From assembly GCA_947652735.1 (NCBI GenBank), contig CANTEG010000017.1, forward strand, positions 1 to 59,731: a stretch of 59,731 nt of DNA, given 5' to 3'. Below are positions 1-8,981 of this stretch, piece after piece (within the stretch, counting starts at the first letter, position 1; each line of letters starts with the position of its first letter). This DNA comes from an uncultured Lachnospiraceae bacterium (lineage in GTDB: Bacteria > Bacillota > Clostridia > Lachnospirales > Lachnospiraceae). Below the pieces are notes generated by a model. That model saw only the letters and a program-made list of their open reading frames with translations. It did no database searches and was not told where the DNA came from. Position numbers and translations under genes: made by a program.

Positions 1-1
1 T

Positions 2-490
2 ATGCCGGTTGTGGCTTTGGTTGTGGTGTATAACTCTGCTTGGGCAAAGGAAATAAATTACGAGGTTCTTTCATGTTCCTCTCACTATTCTGAATTTACG
101 TACAATACAAGTCAAAATACTTTGATGGCAGGAGACTGTTCGAAAGATGATATTGTAGACGTGGAAATTGAAGTAAAAAAATTAAAGGGGACGATTTGTG
201 TTGTTATATATGCCGGGAATGTAAAAAGCACGGATGAATATGAAACAATCATGAATCCAGAACATGAAATTATGAGACATGAAATAACGGAAATAGGGAC
301 ACAAAAATATTCCGTATCGCCAAAATGTAATTGTTATGCTGTGACAATAGAACTTATGGAAGGTTCGGAATATGCAAATTTCACAGAAACAGAATATGTA
401 TGGAGTACCAATTGGGAACATTTATTATGGAAATTAGGGCTAAAGCAAAGTAAAAAAAGCATTGATACAATAAGGATGGTTATAGAGTAA
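2..490 (+). CDS. hypothetical exported protein, 5' end outside window
   Basis: An open frame runs from the window edge to a TAA at 488-490. The first visible residues are hydrophobic and end in a signal-peptidase-like SAWA/KE site, but there is no positively charged N-terminus, so the true start probably lies upstream and the entry is partial. The visible mature part (about 145 residues) is polar, with four cysteines (one CNC pair) and no transmembrane segment, which suits an extracytoplasmic domain. I do not recognise a family. It ends 1 nt before the first permease gene and is therefore very likely cotranscribed with the ABC exporter genes that follow; an accessory or substrate-related role is inference from position only. 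Confidence 0.6.
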   Translation: MPVVALVVVYNSAWAKEINYEVLSCSSHYSEFTYNTSQNTLMAGDCSKDDIVDVEIEVKKLKGTICVVIYAGNVKSTDEYETIMNPEHEIMRHEITEIGTQKYSVSPKCNCYAVTIELMEGSEYANFTETEYVWSTNWEHLLWKLGLKQSKKSIDTIRMVIE

Positions 491-491
491 T

Positions 492-1661
492 ATGAGCAGG
501 CTTTTCAGGTATAAAAATATTCGTTTTTGGCTGATGATAGGCTTTGCCATTGCCTTTGTTCTATTTGATTTTAGGGCACAGTCAAACATAAGGGAAGCAG
601 CAGAAAATGAGGCACGTAATTCTTCGGAATTTAATTACAAAGCATATATTCGTATGGAAATAACGGATGCTGAAAGTAAAACCGATTTGGAAACTTATCT
701 GAAAGAATTTTTGGCAGAACTATGTAAAGAACAAAATGTTACAATTACAATTTTCGATTTTTTCTTGTCCTTTGATTATAAATTGCCTTTTAGTTTCATG
801 AAATCTGGTAATGTCTGTGTATCTTATAATGTCCCTCAATATCCGCTGCACAAGGGCAGCTATCCGACAAAGGAGCAACTGGCAACCGGTAACGGATATG
901 CAGTTATTTCATATGCAAGAAAAAAGGATACATATGTCAAAAACGGAAAAGAGTATTTGGATTTTTGCGGCGATTCCTTTGAAATTACAGGGTATTTTGA
1001 CAATAATATTCTGTGGGTTATTGAAAGTGATGTTATTTTTTTCGCAGGCAGTAATACCGACGGCTTATGGAGCAGCATGGCGAGATACCTTGAAGACGGA
1101 TGCATAAACCTCAAAATAGAAAGTGATGAGGAAATCGCCTGCGAGAGTAATCCGGAGGAATTAAAAAGGCTGGCTGAAGAAATTTCTGAAGGGCACTTTT
1201 ACATTAAATACTTAGATTTTCAAAGGAAAGCTGCACAGTATTATTTTAGTGGTGAACATCCGAACTCACGGACACTGAGTGATAATCAAATGCACTACAT
1301 ATCATATGTTTTCCTATTTGTAATGATTATGCTGTGCTTTATCGTTGAGTTTTGGATGAATATGAGAAAAAAAGAATTTACGATAATGAGAAAAAATGGT
1401 TTTTTACTTTTTGATATAGTAGGTAGAATATATAAAGAACTGTTTATTCTTGCTTTTATTGGTGCACTTATCGGTAAATGTTTGCGGGTGTGTATGGAAA
1501 TTAGATATGCCGGATATGTAGATATAAATGGGGCTGTCATTTATCAGAATTTTGTATATATCATTTTATTTATGGTAATTACCGTTACGCTGTCGGCTGT
1601 TTTTTCCGTTTGCAAAATGCTTATAACATGTTATATAAAAAAGGGCTCATTGGGAAATTAA
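492..1661 (+). CDS. ABC transporter permease, FtsX/MacB-like topology (1 of 3)
   Basis: A 389-residue membrane protein. One transmembrane segment lies near the N-terminus (about residues 13-28), followed by a long extracytoplasmic domain of about 230 residues and three C-terminal membrane segments (about 270-290, 315-335, 350-375). This 1+3 arrangement is that of MacB/FtsX-type exporter permeases. A short charged loop with RKKEF before the third membrane segment recurs in the next gene (CRKKEF), showing that the two permeases are diverged paralogues. It starts 1 nt after the preceding stop codon. Substrate is unknown. An FtsX domain is inferred from topology, since I cannot run a profile search. 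Confidence 0.75.
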   Translation: MSRLFRYKNIRFWLMIGFAIAFVLFDFRAQSNIREAAENEARNSSEFNYKAYIRMEITDAESKTDLETYLKEFLAELCKEQNVTITIFDFFLSFDYKLPFSFMKSGNVCVSYNVPQYPLHKGSYPTKEQLATGNGYAVISYARKKDTYVKNGKEYLDFCGDSFEITGYFDNNILWVIESDVIFFAGSNTDGLWSSMARYLEDGCINLKIESDEEIACESNPEELKRLAEEISEGHFYIKYLDFQRKAAQYYFSGEHPNSRTLSDNQMHYISYVFLFVMIMLCFIVEFWMNMRKKEFTIMRKNGFLLFDIVGRIYKELFILAFIGALIGKCLRVCMEIRYAGYVDINGAVIYQNFVYIILFMVITVTLSAVFSVCKMLITCYIKKGSLGN

Positions 1662-1692
1662 AGATATATGATATTATTTTTAGAGAGGACAT

Positions 1693-2829
1693 ATGAAGGG
1701 ATTACTGAGATACAAATCGGTTTCGTTTTGGATGATAATTATTTTTGCAATGAGCTTTGCAGTATTTAATTATAGTATGCAGGCGAGGCTGACAAAAAAA
1801 TATGAAGATGCAGATGCACTTGAAAACTCGTATCAATATACAAGCACGATATTAGTGGTACCGGCTGCGGAATTTTATGACGAAAATAGGGATTACCAAC
1901 AGTATGTAATTGATAGTTGTATGGAGATGAATACAGACGATGTTACTGTTACAATCGTTGATATCAGCCCGAGGATAGATAATCAAGGCAGTCGTTCTCT
2001 GGCGGATGTATATATGTGTGGAACGACACCTAAGTATACCCTTGTGTCAGGCAGTTATCCTACAGAAGGTGTTAAGGGGGCTGTTGTGGGACGGAATAAG
2101 ATGCGGCACACTTATATAAAAGACGGAAATCGATATATAGATATATATGGGGAACCGTATTTAGTGACAGGGTGTATGTCAACAGGGCGTTCAAAGTATC
2201 TGGATAATGATATTCTGATTTTTAATAAAGAATACAACGGACTGTTTTGGAAGTTTATGAATGATGATATCAAGATGGGGATGGGGCAGCTTGTTCTTGA
2301 AAGTGATACGAATACCAATCTGAGTGAGGTTGTGTCAGAATTTCAAGAAAGAATCAGTGAGAAATCTCAGGGAGCACTTGAGAGCATTTTGCTTTCCAAT
2401 GACGAAAACCCGAGAATTGTAACCTCGCACGTTCCCGAACCTAAGTACAGGGCATGGGCATGGCTGGCATATGTATTCAACATCATAACGACGTTTTTTA
2501 TGTGTCAATATTGGATGATATGCAGAAAGAAAGAGTTTGCCATAAAAAAGACATGTGGTTTTTCTGTAATACATATTATAAAGCAATTCCTGACAGAGAT
2601 ATTTGTCGCCATGTTGCTCGGCATAGGAATCGGCATATGCATTACATTTACTGGGGATATGCTTTCGACGGGATATGTTGCATTTACTGTACGTGTGTTT
2701 TCTGATTATGCCAGTATTATATTGGGATATATAGGCATCAGCTTTTTGTTGGTCAGTGTATATCCGGTTATCTGGCTGATTTGGGTTGCACCAATTCAGT
2801 TACTGAACGGCAAGAAAGGAAATGGTTAG
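1693..2829 (+). CDS. ABC transporter permease, FtsX/MacB-like topology (2 of 3)
   Basis: A 378-residue paralogue of the preceding permease. It shares the N-terminal pattern (RYKSVSFW here, RYKNIRFW before), the single N-terminal membrane helix, a large extracytoplasmic domain with a similar segment (GSYPTEG here, GSYPTKE before), the RKKEF loop and three C-terminal helices. AGAGAGG lies about 6 nt before the ATG. Its 3' end overlaps the next permease by 8 nt, which implies translational coupling and one complex. A heteromeric membrane unit working with the ATPase at 4069 is likely, but the stoichiometry is inference. Confidence 0.78.
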   Translation: MKGLLRYKSVSFWMIIIFAMSFAVFNYSMQARLTKKYEDADALENSYQYTSTILVVPAAEFYDENRDYQQYVIDSCMEMNTDDVTVTIVDISPRIDNQGSRSLADVYMCGTTPKYTLVSGSYPTEGVKGAVVGRNKMRHTYIKDGNRYIDIYGEPYLVTGCMSTGRSKYLDNDILIFNKEYNGLFWKFMNDDIKMGMGQLVLESDTNTNLSEVVSEFQERISEKSQGALESILLSNDENPRIVTSHVPEPKYRAWAWLAYVFNIITTFFMCQYWMICRKKEFAIKKTCGFSVIHIIKQFLTEIFVAMLLGIGIGICITFTGDMLSTGYVAFTVRVFSDYASIILGYIGISFLLVSVYPVIWLIWVAPIQLLNGKKGNG

Positions 2830-4009
2830 TAAGATGAATACTTTTTTATTTGGAATATTTCAAATTTTTAAAAAACCGTGGATATTTCTTATAACGGTGG
2901 CGATGATGTCTGTAGGACTTATCGTATCATTTTATTCATTTATAGTTTATGATTCATACCATTTTCCAACAAGACAGGCAAAAAAGGTTTTGAATTATGA
3001 TTTGGATGACATCTATAAAATTAATTTTGGAATGCATATGCTGGGGTTACATTCCGACGATTTTGATAAGCTGGACAAGCTATATGGGCAAATAGAAGAT
3101 ATTCAGGGCATTGACTATTGGGGCAGTTATTTTGTAGGTGGAAACGGTAGAGCAGATATCCTTTATGTCTATCCGTCCTTAACGGGCTTGTGTGATATAA
3201 GAACTAATGATAACCTCGCCCTTGCCTTTGATTATAACAATATGCAGTCTGGGTATGGAATCGCTTATGTTGGTGCTGATTTATCCAAGGTATATCCGGT
3301 AGGAAGTAAATATCTTGATGAGGAAACAGGATGTGAATATATTATTTCCGGTGTGCTAAAGGATGGTTCAAAATGGCTTCCGGATGATTTATATGGAAGC
3401 TCCGCCATGAATATGAATCAGGCGCTGTTGTTAGATTTAAATTATGCCATAGCACAGCCCGAAAATAAAGTTTTTCTGGCAAATGCAAGTAACTATTTGT
3501 TCATTGGGGCAGAGTCTGACAGTGTTAAGGATAGCCTTAATGCACTTTTAAATAAGCTGGAGCTTGATGTGGATGGAATTGTCCGCTTGGGCAGCTTATA
3601 TTCATCTTATGAAAAGGATGCGATGGATCAGGCAGGTGAAAATTATTTACTACCTCTTATACTATTATTATCCGCACTAATCGTATCCGTAATAACAGCA
3701 AGAATGTCGGTTATGGCTAGTAAAAAGGATTATGGAATCATGCTTTCCAATGGCTTTCATAAAGCAAATATCATTGGAATCATATTGACGGAAAATATTA
3801 TAAAATGCTGCTGTGCCTTTTTAATATGCGTTTTATATTGGGCAATGCAACGGCTGAATATGGACGAATTTACAAAAACATTATATAAAGATATGTTCGG
3901 TTTCCGGTTTGCACTTTTCTTTGTTATATTGTTTTTGATGTGTGAATTTCCTGTGAGATATATATTGAAAAGTAAGCCTACGGACCTGCTTAGCAGAAGA
4001 GAGCTGTAA
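2822..4009 (+). CDS. ABC transporter permease, FtsX/MacB-like topology (3 of 3)
   Basis: A 395-residue membrane protein that begins inside the 3' end of the previous gene. It has an N-terminal membrane helix (about 20-40), an extracytoplasmic domain of about 220 residues, and three C-terminal helices (about 275-295, 320-345, 355-380). The loop after helix 2 reads SKKDYGIMLSNGF, the same position and pattern as the RKKEF loops of the two upstream permeases (KKxxxIMxxNGF), typical of the cytoplasmic coupling region of MacB-type permeases. It is the most diverged of the three. A 59-nt gap with a good RBS (AAGAGGAG) separates it from the ATPase gene. Confidence 0.75.
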   Translation: MVSKMNTFLFGIFQIFKKPWIFLITVAMMSVGLIVSFYSFIVYDSYHFPTRQAKKVLNYDLDDIYKINFGMHMLGLHSDDFDKLDKLYGQIEDIQGIDYWGSYFVGGNGRADILYVYPSLTGLCDIRTNDNLALAFDYNNMQSGYGIAYVGADLSKVYPVGSKYLDEETGCEYIISGVLKDGSKWLPDDLYGSSAMNMNQALLLDLNYAIAQPENKVFLANASNYLFIGAESDSVKDSLNALLNKLELDVDGIVRLGSLYSSYEKDAMDQAGENYLLPLILLLSALIVSVITARMSVMASKKDYGIMLSNGFHKANIIGIILTENIIKCCCAFLICVLYWAMQRLNMDEFTKTLYKDMFGFRFALFFVILFLMCEFPVRYILKSKPTDLLSRREL

Positions 4010-4068
4010 ATACATTGAATTACCTGCTGATAAATTTATAATGGGCATTAAAAGAAAGAGGAGATTGT

Positions 4069-4728
4069 ATGATAGTTTTAAAGGATGCAGACAAGCTTTA
4101 TAAGGGTGACGGATTTGAGACAAAAGCAATGGATCATGTGAATCTTGAGATTAATAATGGAGAATTTGTGGCTGTAATGGGTAAGTCAGGCTCAGGGAAA
4201 TCTACATTATTAAATGTAATCGGCTGTATGGACAGACTGACAGGGGGAACGTATATATTAGATGATACAGATGTATCTGATTTAGGTATATTAAAGCTTG
4301 ATAAGCTGAGAAAACAAAAAATAAGCTTTATATTCCAAAATTATGAATTGATGGACCACTATACAATATATGAAAATATTGAACTTCCGCTTATGGCAAA
4401 TGGAATAGGCAGCGGACAGAGAAAAACTAAGGTTCAGGAAGTTATGGAACGATTGTCAATTGCGGAACTAAAAAGAAAGTATCCGAAGCAAATTTCAGGA
4501 GGAGAACAGCAAAGAACTGCCATTGCAAGAGCGCTAGTTTCAGGAAATGATTATATTCTTGCGGATGAGCCGACAGGAGCACTGGATGAGGAAAACTCAG
4601 GTGAATTGATGAAGATTTTCAAAGACATACATAAGGATGGGAAAACGATTATTATGGTTACCCATGATAAAGATATTGCATCATATGCAGACCGAATTAT
4701 TGAGATAAAAGATGGTAAAGTATCATAG
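4069..4728 (+). CDS. ABC transporter ATP-binding protein, MacB/LolD family
   Basis: A 219-residue ATPase, the usual length of the MacB/LolD/FtsE group. Visible motifs in order are Walker A GKSGSGKST (about residues 38-46), a Q-loop FIFQNYELMD, the ABC signature ISGGEQQR, Walker B ILADEPTGALDEE and the switch histidine in MVTHD. It energises the permeases encoded just upstream. The gene is the last of the cluster and is followed by a hairpin terminator. Such cassettes commonly export peptides or give resistance to cell-wall-active peptides; nothing in the window fixes the substrate, and no two-component system is seen beside it. Confidence 0.9.
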   Translation: MIVLKDADKLYKGDGFETKAMDHVNLEINNGEFVAVMGKSGSGKSTLLNVIGCMDRLTGGTYILDDTDVSDLGILKLDKLRKQKISFIFQNYELMDHYTIYENIELPLMANGIGSGQRKTKVQEVMERLSIAELKRKYPKQISGGEQQRTAIARALVSGNDYILADEPTGALDEENSGELMKIFKDIHKDGKTIIMVTHDKDIASYADRIIEIKDGKVS

Positions 4729-4768
4729 AAGATTGAGGGATGCATTGTATCCGAAATTTTTTATAAAT

Positions 4769-4799
4769 GCGCCGGCTCATTTTGGGCTGGTGTTTTTTA
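4769..4799 (+). terminator. intrinsic terminator of the ABC exporter cluster
   Basis: A 9-bp stem (4770-4778 with 4784-4792, including G-U pairs) closes a 5-nt loop and is followed by a run of T residues. It lies 40 nt after the ATPase stop codon. Confidence 0.75.
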
Positions 4800-4893
4800 T
4801 TAGGAAGTTTTATTTTATACCTGCATATGTTATAGCATGTTCTCTTTGTACCCGAATAAGGTTGGAGCAAAGGTATTTTATTTTAATATTATG

Positions 4894-4921
4894 TTGAAAA
4901 ATGAAAAAATAATGATAAAAT
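4894..4921 (+). promoter_or_regulatory. predicted sigma-A promoter of the DUF3737 gene
   Basis: TTGAAA (4894-4899) and TAAAAT (4916-4921) are separated by 16 nt in an AT-rich tract about 60 nt upstream of the start codon. The fit is good but not perfect. Confidence 0.45.
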
Positions 4922-4978
4922 ATATGTTTTGAAGACAGGATTCTTCAGTGCTAAAAAAAAATCGAAAGGAAGGATATC

Positions 4979-5824
4979 ATGAATACTGTCATAGAAAACA
5001 AACAGTTTGATGAAGAACGGGCATTGTATTATTCACAGGATTGTCTGATTAAAAAATGCATATTTGCCGGTCCGGCAGACGGTGAGTCGGTATTAAAGGA
5101 ATCACGAAACATAACGGTTGAAGATTGTAGTTTTTCACTTCGGTATCCGCTGTGGCATGTCAACGGATTTTCGATGAAAACATCAACGATGGATGAAAAG
5201 ACAAGGGCGGCTATATGGTATTCAGATAACGGGGAAATAAAAGATTGTACATTAGAAGGAATTAAGGTCATACGGGAATGTAAGCATATTTACCTAAATA
5301 AGTGCAAGGTTGTATCACCTGAATTTGGCTGGAAATGCGATGATATTACATTGGAACATACTGATATTGAGTCAGAATATATTTTTATGGACAGCAAAAA
5401 TGTAAAGCTTATTCATGTAGACCTTAGGGGGAAATATTCCTTTCAGTACATGGAGAACCTTGAAATAGAAAACTCTAATCTTGATACCAAGGATGCGTTT
5501 TGGCACAGCAAAAATGTTGTGGTGAAAAATTCTGTTGTAAAAGGTGAGTATCTGGGGTGGTTTTCGGAGGGACTTACATTGATTGACTGTAAAATAATAG
5601 GCACACAGCCACTTTGTTACTGTAAGGATTTAACCCTGATTAACTGTACGATGGAGGATACGGATTTGTCTTTTGAGTATTCTGAGGTAGAAGCAGATAT
5701 AAAGGGACATGTCATTTCCATTAAAAATCCTAAGTCGGGAACCATAACTGTTGATAGCGTTGGGGAGGTTATATGGGAAAATCCCGTTATGCCATGCAAC
5801 GGACAGATTGTTGTAAGAAAGTAA
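4979..5824 (+). CDS. DUF3737 family protein, predicted beta-helix
   Basis: A 281-residue soluble protein made of short repeating strands of the type xIxxCxI/xLxxxxL, giving a right-handed beta-helix look across residues 15-260. The pattern and the opening region (YYSQDCLIKKCIFAGPADGESVLKESRNI) match the DUF3737 family of Firmicutes and Bacteroidetes. No catalytic role is established for the family and none can be read here; there is no signal peptide, so it is probably cytoplasmic. AGGAAGGATATC precedes the ATG. It appears monocistronic, convergent with the EAL gene. Confidence 0.85.
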   Translation: MNTVIENKQFDEERALYYSQDCLIKKCIFAGPADGESVLKESRNITVEDCSFSLRYPLWHVNGFSMKTSTMDEKTRAAIWYSDNGEIKDCTLEGIKVIRECKHIYLNKCKVVSPEFGWKCDDITLEHTDIESEYIFMDSKNVKLIHVDLRGKYSFQYMENLEIENSNLDTKDAFWHSKNVVVKNSVVKGEYLGWFSEGLTLIDCKIIGTQPLCYCKDLTLINCTMEDTDLSFEYSEVEADIKGHVISIKNPKSGTITVDSVGEVIWENPVMPCNGQIVVRK

Positions 5825-5906
5825 TTCAAATTTATCTATATCAAAAAATGGGAGATTGATGGAAACAGAATGGTAATAAAAATATATTAAAATTCTGTTA
5901 TAAAGC

Positions 5907-7823
5907 TTACACTGCTGCATCAGTCAAAAACTGAATAAAACGGTCTTCAGGGACAGGCTTTGAATAAAGATATCCCTGGAGATAATCAACACCCATTTCT
6001 ATCAAAAGGTCTCTCATATTCTCCGTTTCCACGCCCTCAACAACAATCATCTTATTCAATGCCTTGAGCATTTTTACCGTATGACGGAGAATGATAAGTG
6101 CTTCAGCGTTTTTCATGGCAGGCCATAATATACTTTTGTCAATTTTTACAATACTCATTGGTAGTGTGATAAGGTAATTGGCAGTTGCAAAGCCGGTTCC
6201 GTAATCGTCCATTGAGAAGCTGGCACCTTTATTTATGAGGTCTCTCATATTTTTGCGGAGGGCATATTCATTTAAAGAGTTGGCGGTTTCCGTTATCTCA
6301 AAGTTAAGTGAGCTTGCAGATATGCCGTATTCGTACATAATTTCCGTGAGCTGTGCGGAAAGGTTATCCTGCATACATTGTATGGCAGAAAGGTTAATTT
6401 CTACATATTCAAGTCTAAGTTTTTTGGTATCATTTTCCTTAAGAAATCTGCATACGTTTCGGAACACAAGCTCACCAATCTTTATAATCATGCCATTTTC
6501 TTCAGCCATTGGAATGAATTCGTCAGGGCTGATGAAGCCAAGCTCATCATCAAACAGACGGATTAATGCCTCGGCAGATGTAAATGTTCCTGTTTTTATA
6601 TTATAAATCGGCTGGTAGTATACCTGAAAGCTCTCATTTCGTATTGCTCTTTTCATAATATCAATTATTTTCAGTTCACGTCTCTTTTCCTTAAGTGCGT
6701 CATCTGTGGCAGTTATAACGGTAATGTCACGGTTTTGTTTCATTTCATGGAAAGAATATTCCAAAACGTCATTGATGTCCTCAGTTGTAAAGTCAAAGAT
6801 AGGGTAGTCAAGGACACAGAAGCAAGGCGTCAGGGGAATTTCCATATCATTTACTTTATAAGGCTCACTGAAATAAACGTTGATAACGTCTATTACCTCG
6901 TCAGCAGAAAGTGTTGTTTTGGTGTCAATTATAATTGCGTAACGACAGCCTGTGAGATGATACACCCTTAGTTTGCCAAACAGGCCTTGAAGATAAGCAG
7001 CAATGGTATTGATAACCTCGTCACCGGTTTGGATTCCCAGCAGTCTGTTGATGGATTGAAAATCATCGAGGGTAAATGCAATAATACAAAATGTGGATTT
7101 TCTTTTTAGGTATATGCCTGCCGTCTCATAAAATGCAGAACTGTTAAAACAGTTTGCAGTTTTGTCTATGTAGTCATCAGGATTCTGTAATGAAAAATAT
7201 ACCAGAACAAAGAAAAGAGATATAACAAAGTTCTGGATAAGAAGTGATTTGAAAAACTCCTGAAGTATCACGACTCCGATTGTTGCTATATCAAGCCCCA
7301 TGATAGAAAATGCCTGCATTTTATCAAGCTTGTATTTGAACTTTACAAAAAGAACCAGTACACCTAAAAGCATACAGACGGAGATAATATAAAGAATCAC
7401 AAACAAAGAACCATGATTATAAGTGTTATTCTTAAAATTGATAATCCAACCCGTAATTGGGGTAGTGGCTATAAGGAACGTAACAATAACACTACCAGTA
7501 TAGAAAAATATTTTTCCCTGTTGAATTGTTTTTTCATCGTTTGTAACATGAAGCACATAAAAGAAAAACAAAAGTGCAGCACCATTATATGAAAACAGAT
7601 AAACCATATTTGTAAAATAATTTATCCATAAAGGTAAATCACAAATATGGGCAAGGGTATACACGGAAATCAGGCTGAAACTGGTAGCAATTATGCCGCA
7701 TGACAGCATTGCAAAATAATATTTATTCGTTGCACACGGAAAATTGTTTCTTATGCAGTATATGACAAGCAACATAAGCTCAAGACCCAAGGCTGCGATT
7801 TCAAATTCAATTATGTAACTCAT
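5907..7823 (-). CDS. membrane c-di-GMP phosphodiesterase, degenerate GGDEF plus EAL
   Basis: A 638-residue protein. Residues 1-210 hold about seven membrane helices, a 7TM-type sensory region. Residues 225-365 form a GGDEF-like domain in which the active-site signature is replaced by TGCRY, so cyclase activity is unlikely. Residues 385-630 form an EAL domain with the expected residues present: AEALIRL (the EAL motif), NLS, EITE, the DDYGTG loop, KIDK and VVEGVET with a terminal QGYLYSKP. The EAL half therefore looks catalytically competent and should hydrolyse c-di-GMP to pGpG, with the degenerate GGDEF perhaps sensing GTP (family precedent, inference here). A PilZ protein at 49.3 kb is a possible effector of the same signal. 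Confidence 0.92.
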   Translation of the reverse strand: MSYIIEFEIAALGLELMLLVIYCIRNNFPCATNKYYFAMLSCGIIATSFSLISVYTLAHICDLPLWINYFTNMVYLFSYNGAALLFFFYVLHVTNDEKTIQQGKIFFYTGSVIVTFLIATTPITGWIINFKNNTYNHGSLFVILYIISVCMLLGVLVLFVKFKYKLDKMQAFSIMGLDIATIGVVILQEFFKSLLIQNFVISLFFVLVYFSLQNPDDYIDKTANCFNSSAFYETAGIYLKRKSTFCIIAFTLDDFQSINRLLGIQTGDEVINTIAAYLQGLFGKLRVYHLTGCRYAIIIDTKTTLSADEVIDVINVYFSEPYKVNDMEIPLTPCFCVLDYPIFDFTTEDINDVLEYSFHEMKQNRDITVITATDDALKEKRRELKIIDIMKRAIRNESFQVYYQPIYNIKTGTFTSAEALIRLFDDELGFISPDEFIPMAEENGMIIKIGELVFRNVCRFLKENDTKKLRLEYVEINLSAIQCMQDNLSAQLTEIMYEYGISASSLNFEITETANSLNEYALRKNMRDLINKGASFSMDDYGTGFATANYLITLPMSIVKIDKSILWPAMKNAEALIILRHTVKMLKALNKMIVVEGVETENMRDLLIEMGVDYLQGYLYSKPVPEDRFIQFLTDAAV

Positions 7824-7865
7824 AGACTTTCACCAATTTATAATTTTGTTAACAAATACTTAATT

Positions 7866-7894
7866 ATTATATAATAAGAAAACATTTTTCGCAA
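7866..7894 (-). promoter_or_regulatory. predicted sigma-A promoter of the EAL gene
   Basis: Read on the minus strand, TTGCGA (7894-7889) and TATAAT (7871-7866) are separated by 17 nt, about 40 nt upstream of the start codon. Confidence 0.6.
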
Positions 7895-7910
7895 GGGTCC
7901 GCAATCATGC

Positions 7911-8795
7911 TTACATATCATGGTTTGAGCTAAAAACATCCGCCACCTCACTGATTGTTATGTACGCCATAGGATCTATCTCGTGGATTATTTTTTTCAT
8001 TGTTGCAATTTGAAACCGGTTGACAACAAAGTATATAAGTGTGCAGTCGGTTCCTGAAAATCCACCCTTTGCAGGCATCGTTGTCATGCCGCATTCAAAC
8101 GATTCTGACAGTGCCTTGCATATTTTGTCGGGGGATTTGGTGACAATCATTGCTGCCTTGGAACGGTCGATACCCTCTATAATAAAGTCCAAGGTTTTCA
8201 GTGCTGCAAAGTAAGTAACGATTGAGTAAAGGGGAAGAATCCAACTGTTTTTAACAAAGCCGCATATTATATATAAGAGCATATTGTAAATCATTACAAA
8301 TGTACCAACCGAAATACCGAGCCGCTTTGCAAATATAACTGCCATTACCTCGATACCGTCCATAGCTCCACCGAACCTTAGTGCAAGACCACTTCCTACA
8401 CCTGAAATAATCCCACCGAAAATGGAACAAAGCAATAAATCCGTTCCTGCAAGAGGTGATGCGAACCTTACATCAATAGGCAGGATGTCTGTGATAAGCC
8501 ATGAACTTACGGAATAAATGGCAACTGTATATATTGCATATATGGTAAACATGCGGCCTTGACGCTTGTATCCGTATAAAAACAAAGGAATATTCAGTAT
8601 GACAAGAAAGATGGACAGGGAAAAAGCAGGCGGTGTTACCTGTGAGAGAAGCATGGAAGTTCCTGAAATACCGCTGTCATATAAATTGACTGGAGCAAGA
8701 AATATTGTAATTCCAAAGGCATTTATAATTCCTGCAATTGTCAGTAAAACTAGGTTTTTAACAGATATCTTTTCCTTGAGCGTAACCAAATTCAT
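7911..8795 (-). CDS. YitT family membrane protein
   Basis: A 294-residue protein with about five or six N-terminal membrane helices (residues 15-205) and a C-terminal soluble DUF2179-type domain (about 215-290, with SKAAMIVTKSPDKI and the glycine-rich GGFSGTDCTLIYFVV). This is the standard YitT layout: DUF161-like membrane part, then a small cytoplasmic domain that may bind a ligand. The glycine-rich helices LRFGGAMDGIEVMAVIFAKRLG are characteristic. Molecular function is unknown for the family. AGGAGG sits 8 nt before the ATG. It is divergent from pyrG, with 250 nt between them. Confidence 0.9.
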   Translation of the reverse strand: MNLVTLKEKISVKNLVLLTIAGIINAFGITIFLAPVNLYDSGISGTSMLLSQVTPPAFSLSIFLVILNIPLFLYGYKRQGRMFTIYAIYTVAIYSVSSWLITDILPIDVRFASPLAGTDLLLCSIFGGIISGVGSGLALRFGGAMDGIEVMAVIFAKRLGISVGTFVMIYNMLLYIICGFVKNSWILPLYSIVTYFAALKTLDFIIEGIDRSKAAMIVTKSPDKICKALSESFECGMTTMPAKGGFSGTDCTLIYFVVNRFQIATMKKIIHEIDPMAYITISEVADVFSSNHDM

Positions 8796-8940
8796 GTTGA
8801 ATTGCCTCCTGTTAAAATGATGTAGTCTAATATAAACCTATGAATAAAGTCATAAAAGTAAAACTAAGTATATCATAATATTTGTGTGATTGCCATATTT
8901 CCGTATTGGCAACTTGTGTGTCAGTCCCATAAAAAAATAA

Positions 8941-8969
8941 TTGACAAATTTATAACAAAGGGTCATAAT
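8941..8969 (+). promoter_or_regulatory. predicted promoter of pyrG-gltBD
   Basis: TTGACA (8941-8946) and CATAAT (8964-8969) are 17 nt apart, putting the start of transcription near 8976, only about 10 nt before a strong terminator hairpin. The same -35, spacer length and -10 recur before carA and purB. Confidence 0.7.
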
Positions 8970-8981
8970 AGTAAAAATGAA

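Noticed and set aside
4712-4897. 61-codon open frame after the ABC ATPase gene
   Set aside because: It begins inside the ATPase gene, runs through the terminator hairpin and has no RBS.
8890-8918. Inverted repeat TTGCCA/TGGCAA between yitT and pyrG as a terminator or operator
   Set aside because: A 6-bp stem without a T tail; it might be an operator, but nothing else supports that.
8950-8968. AAAGGG-loop hairpin overlapping the pyrG -10 as the first ANTAR hairpin
   Set aside because: The loop closes as five bases with an A-C mismatch in the stem, and it would lie upstream of the predicted start of transcription.
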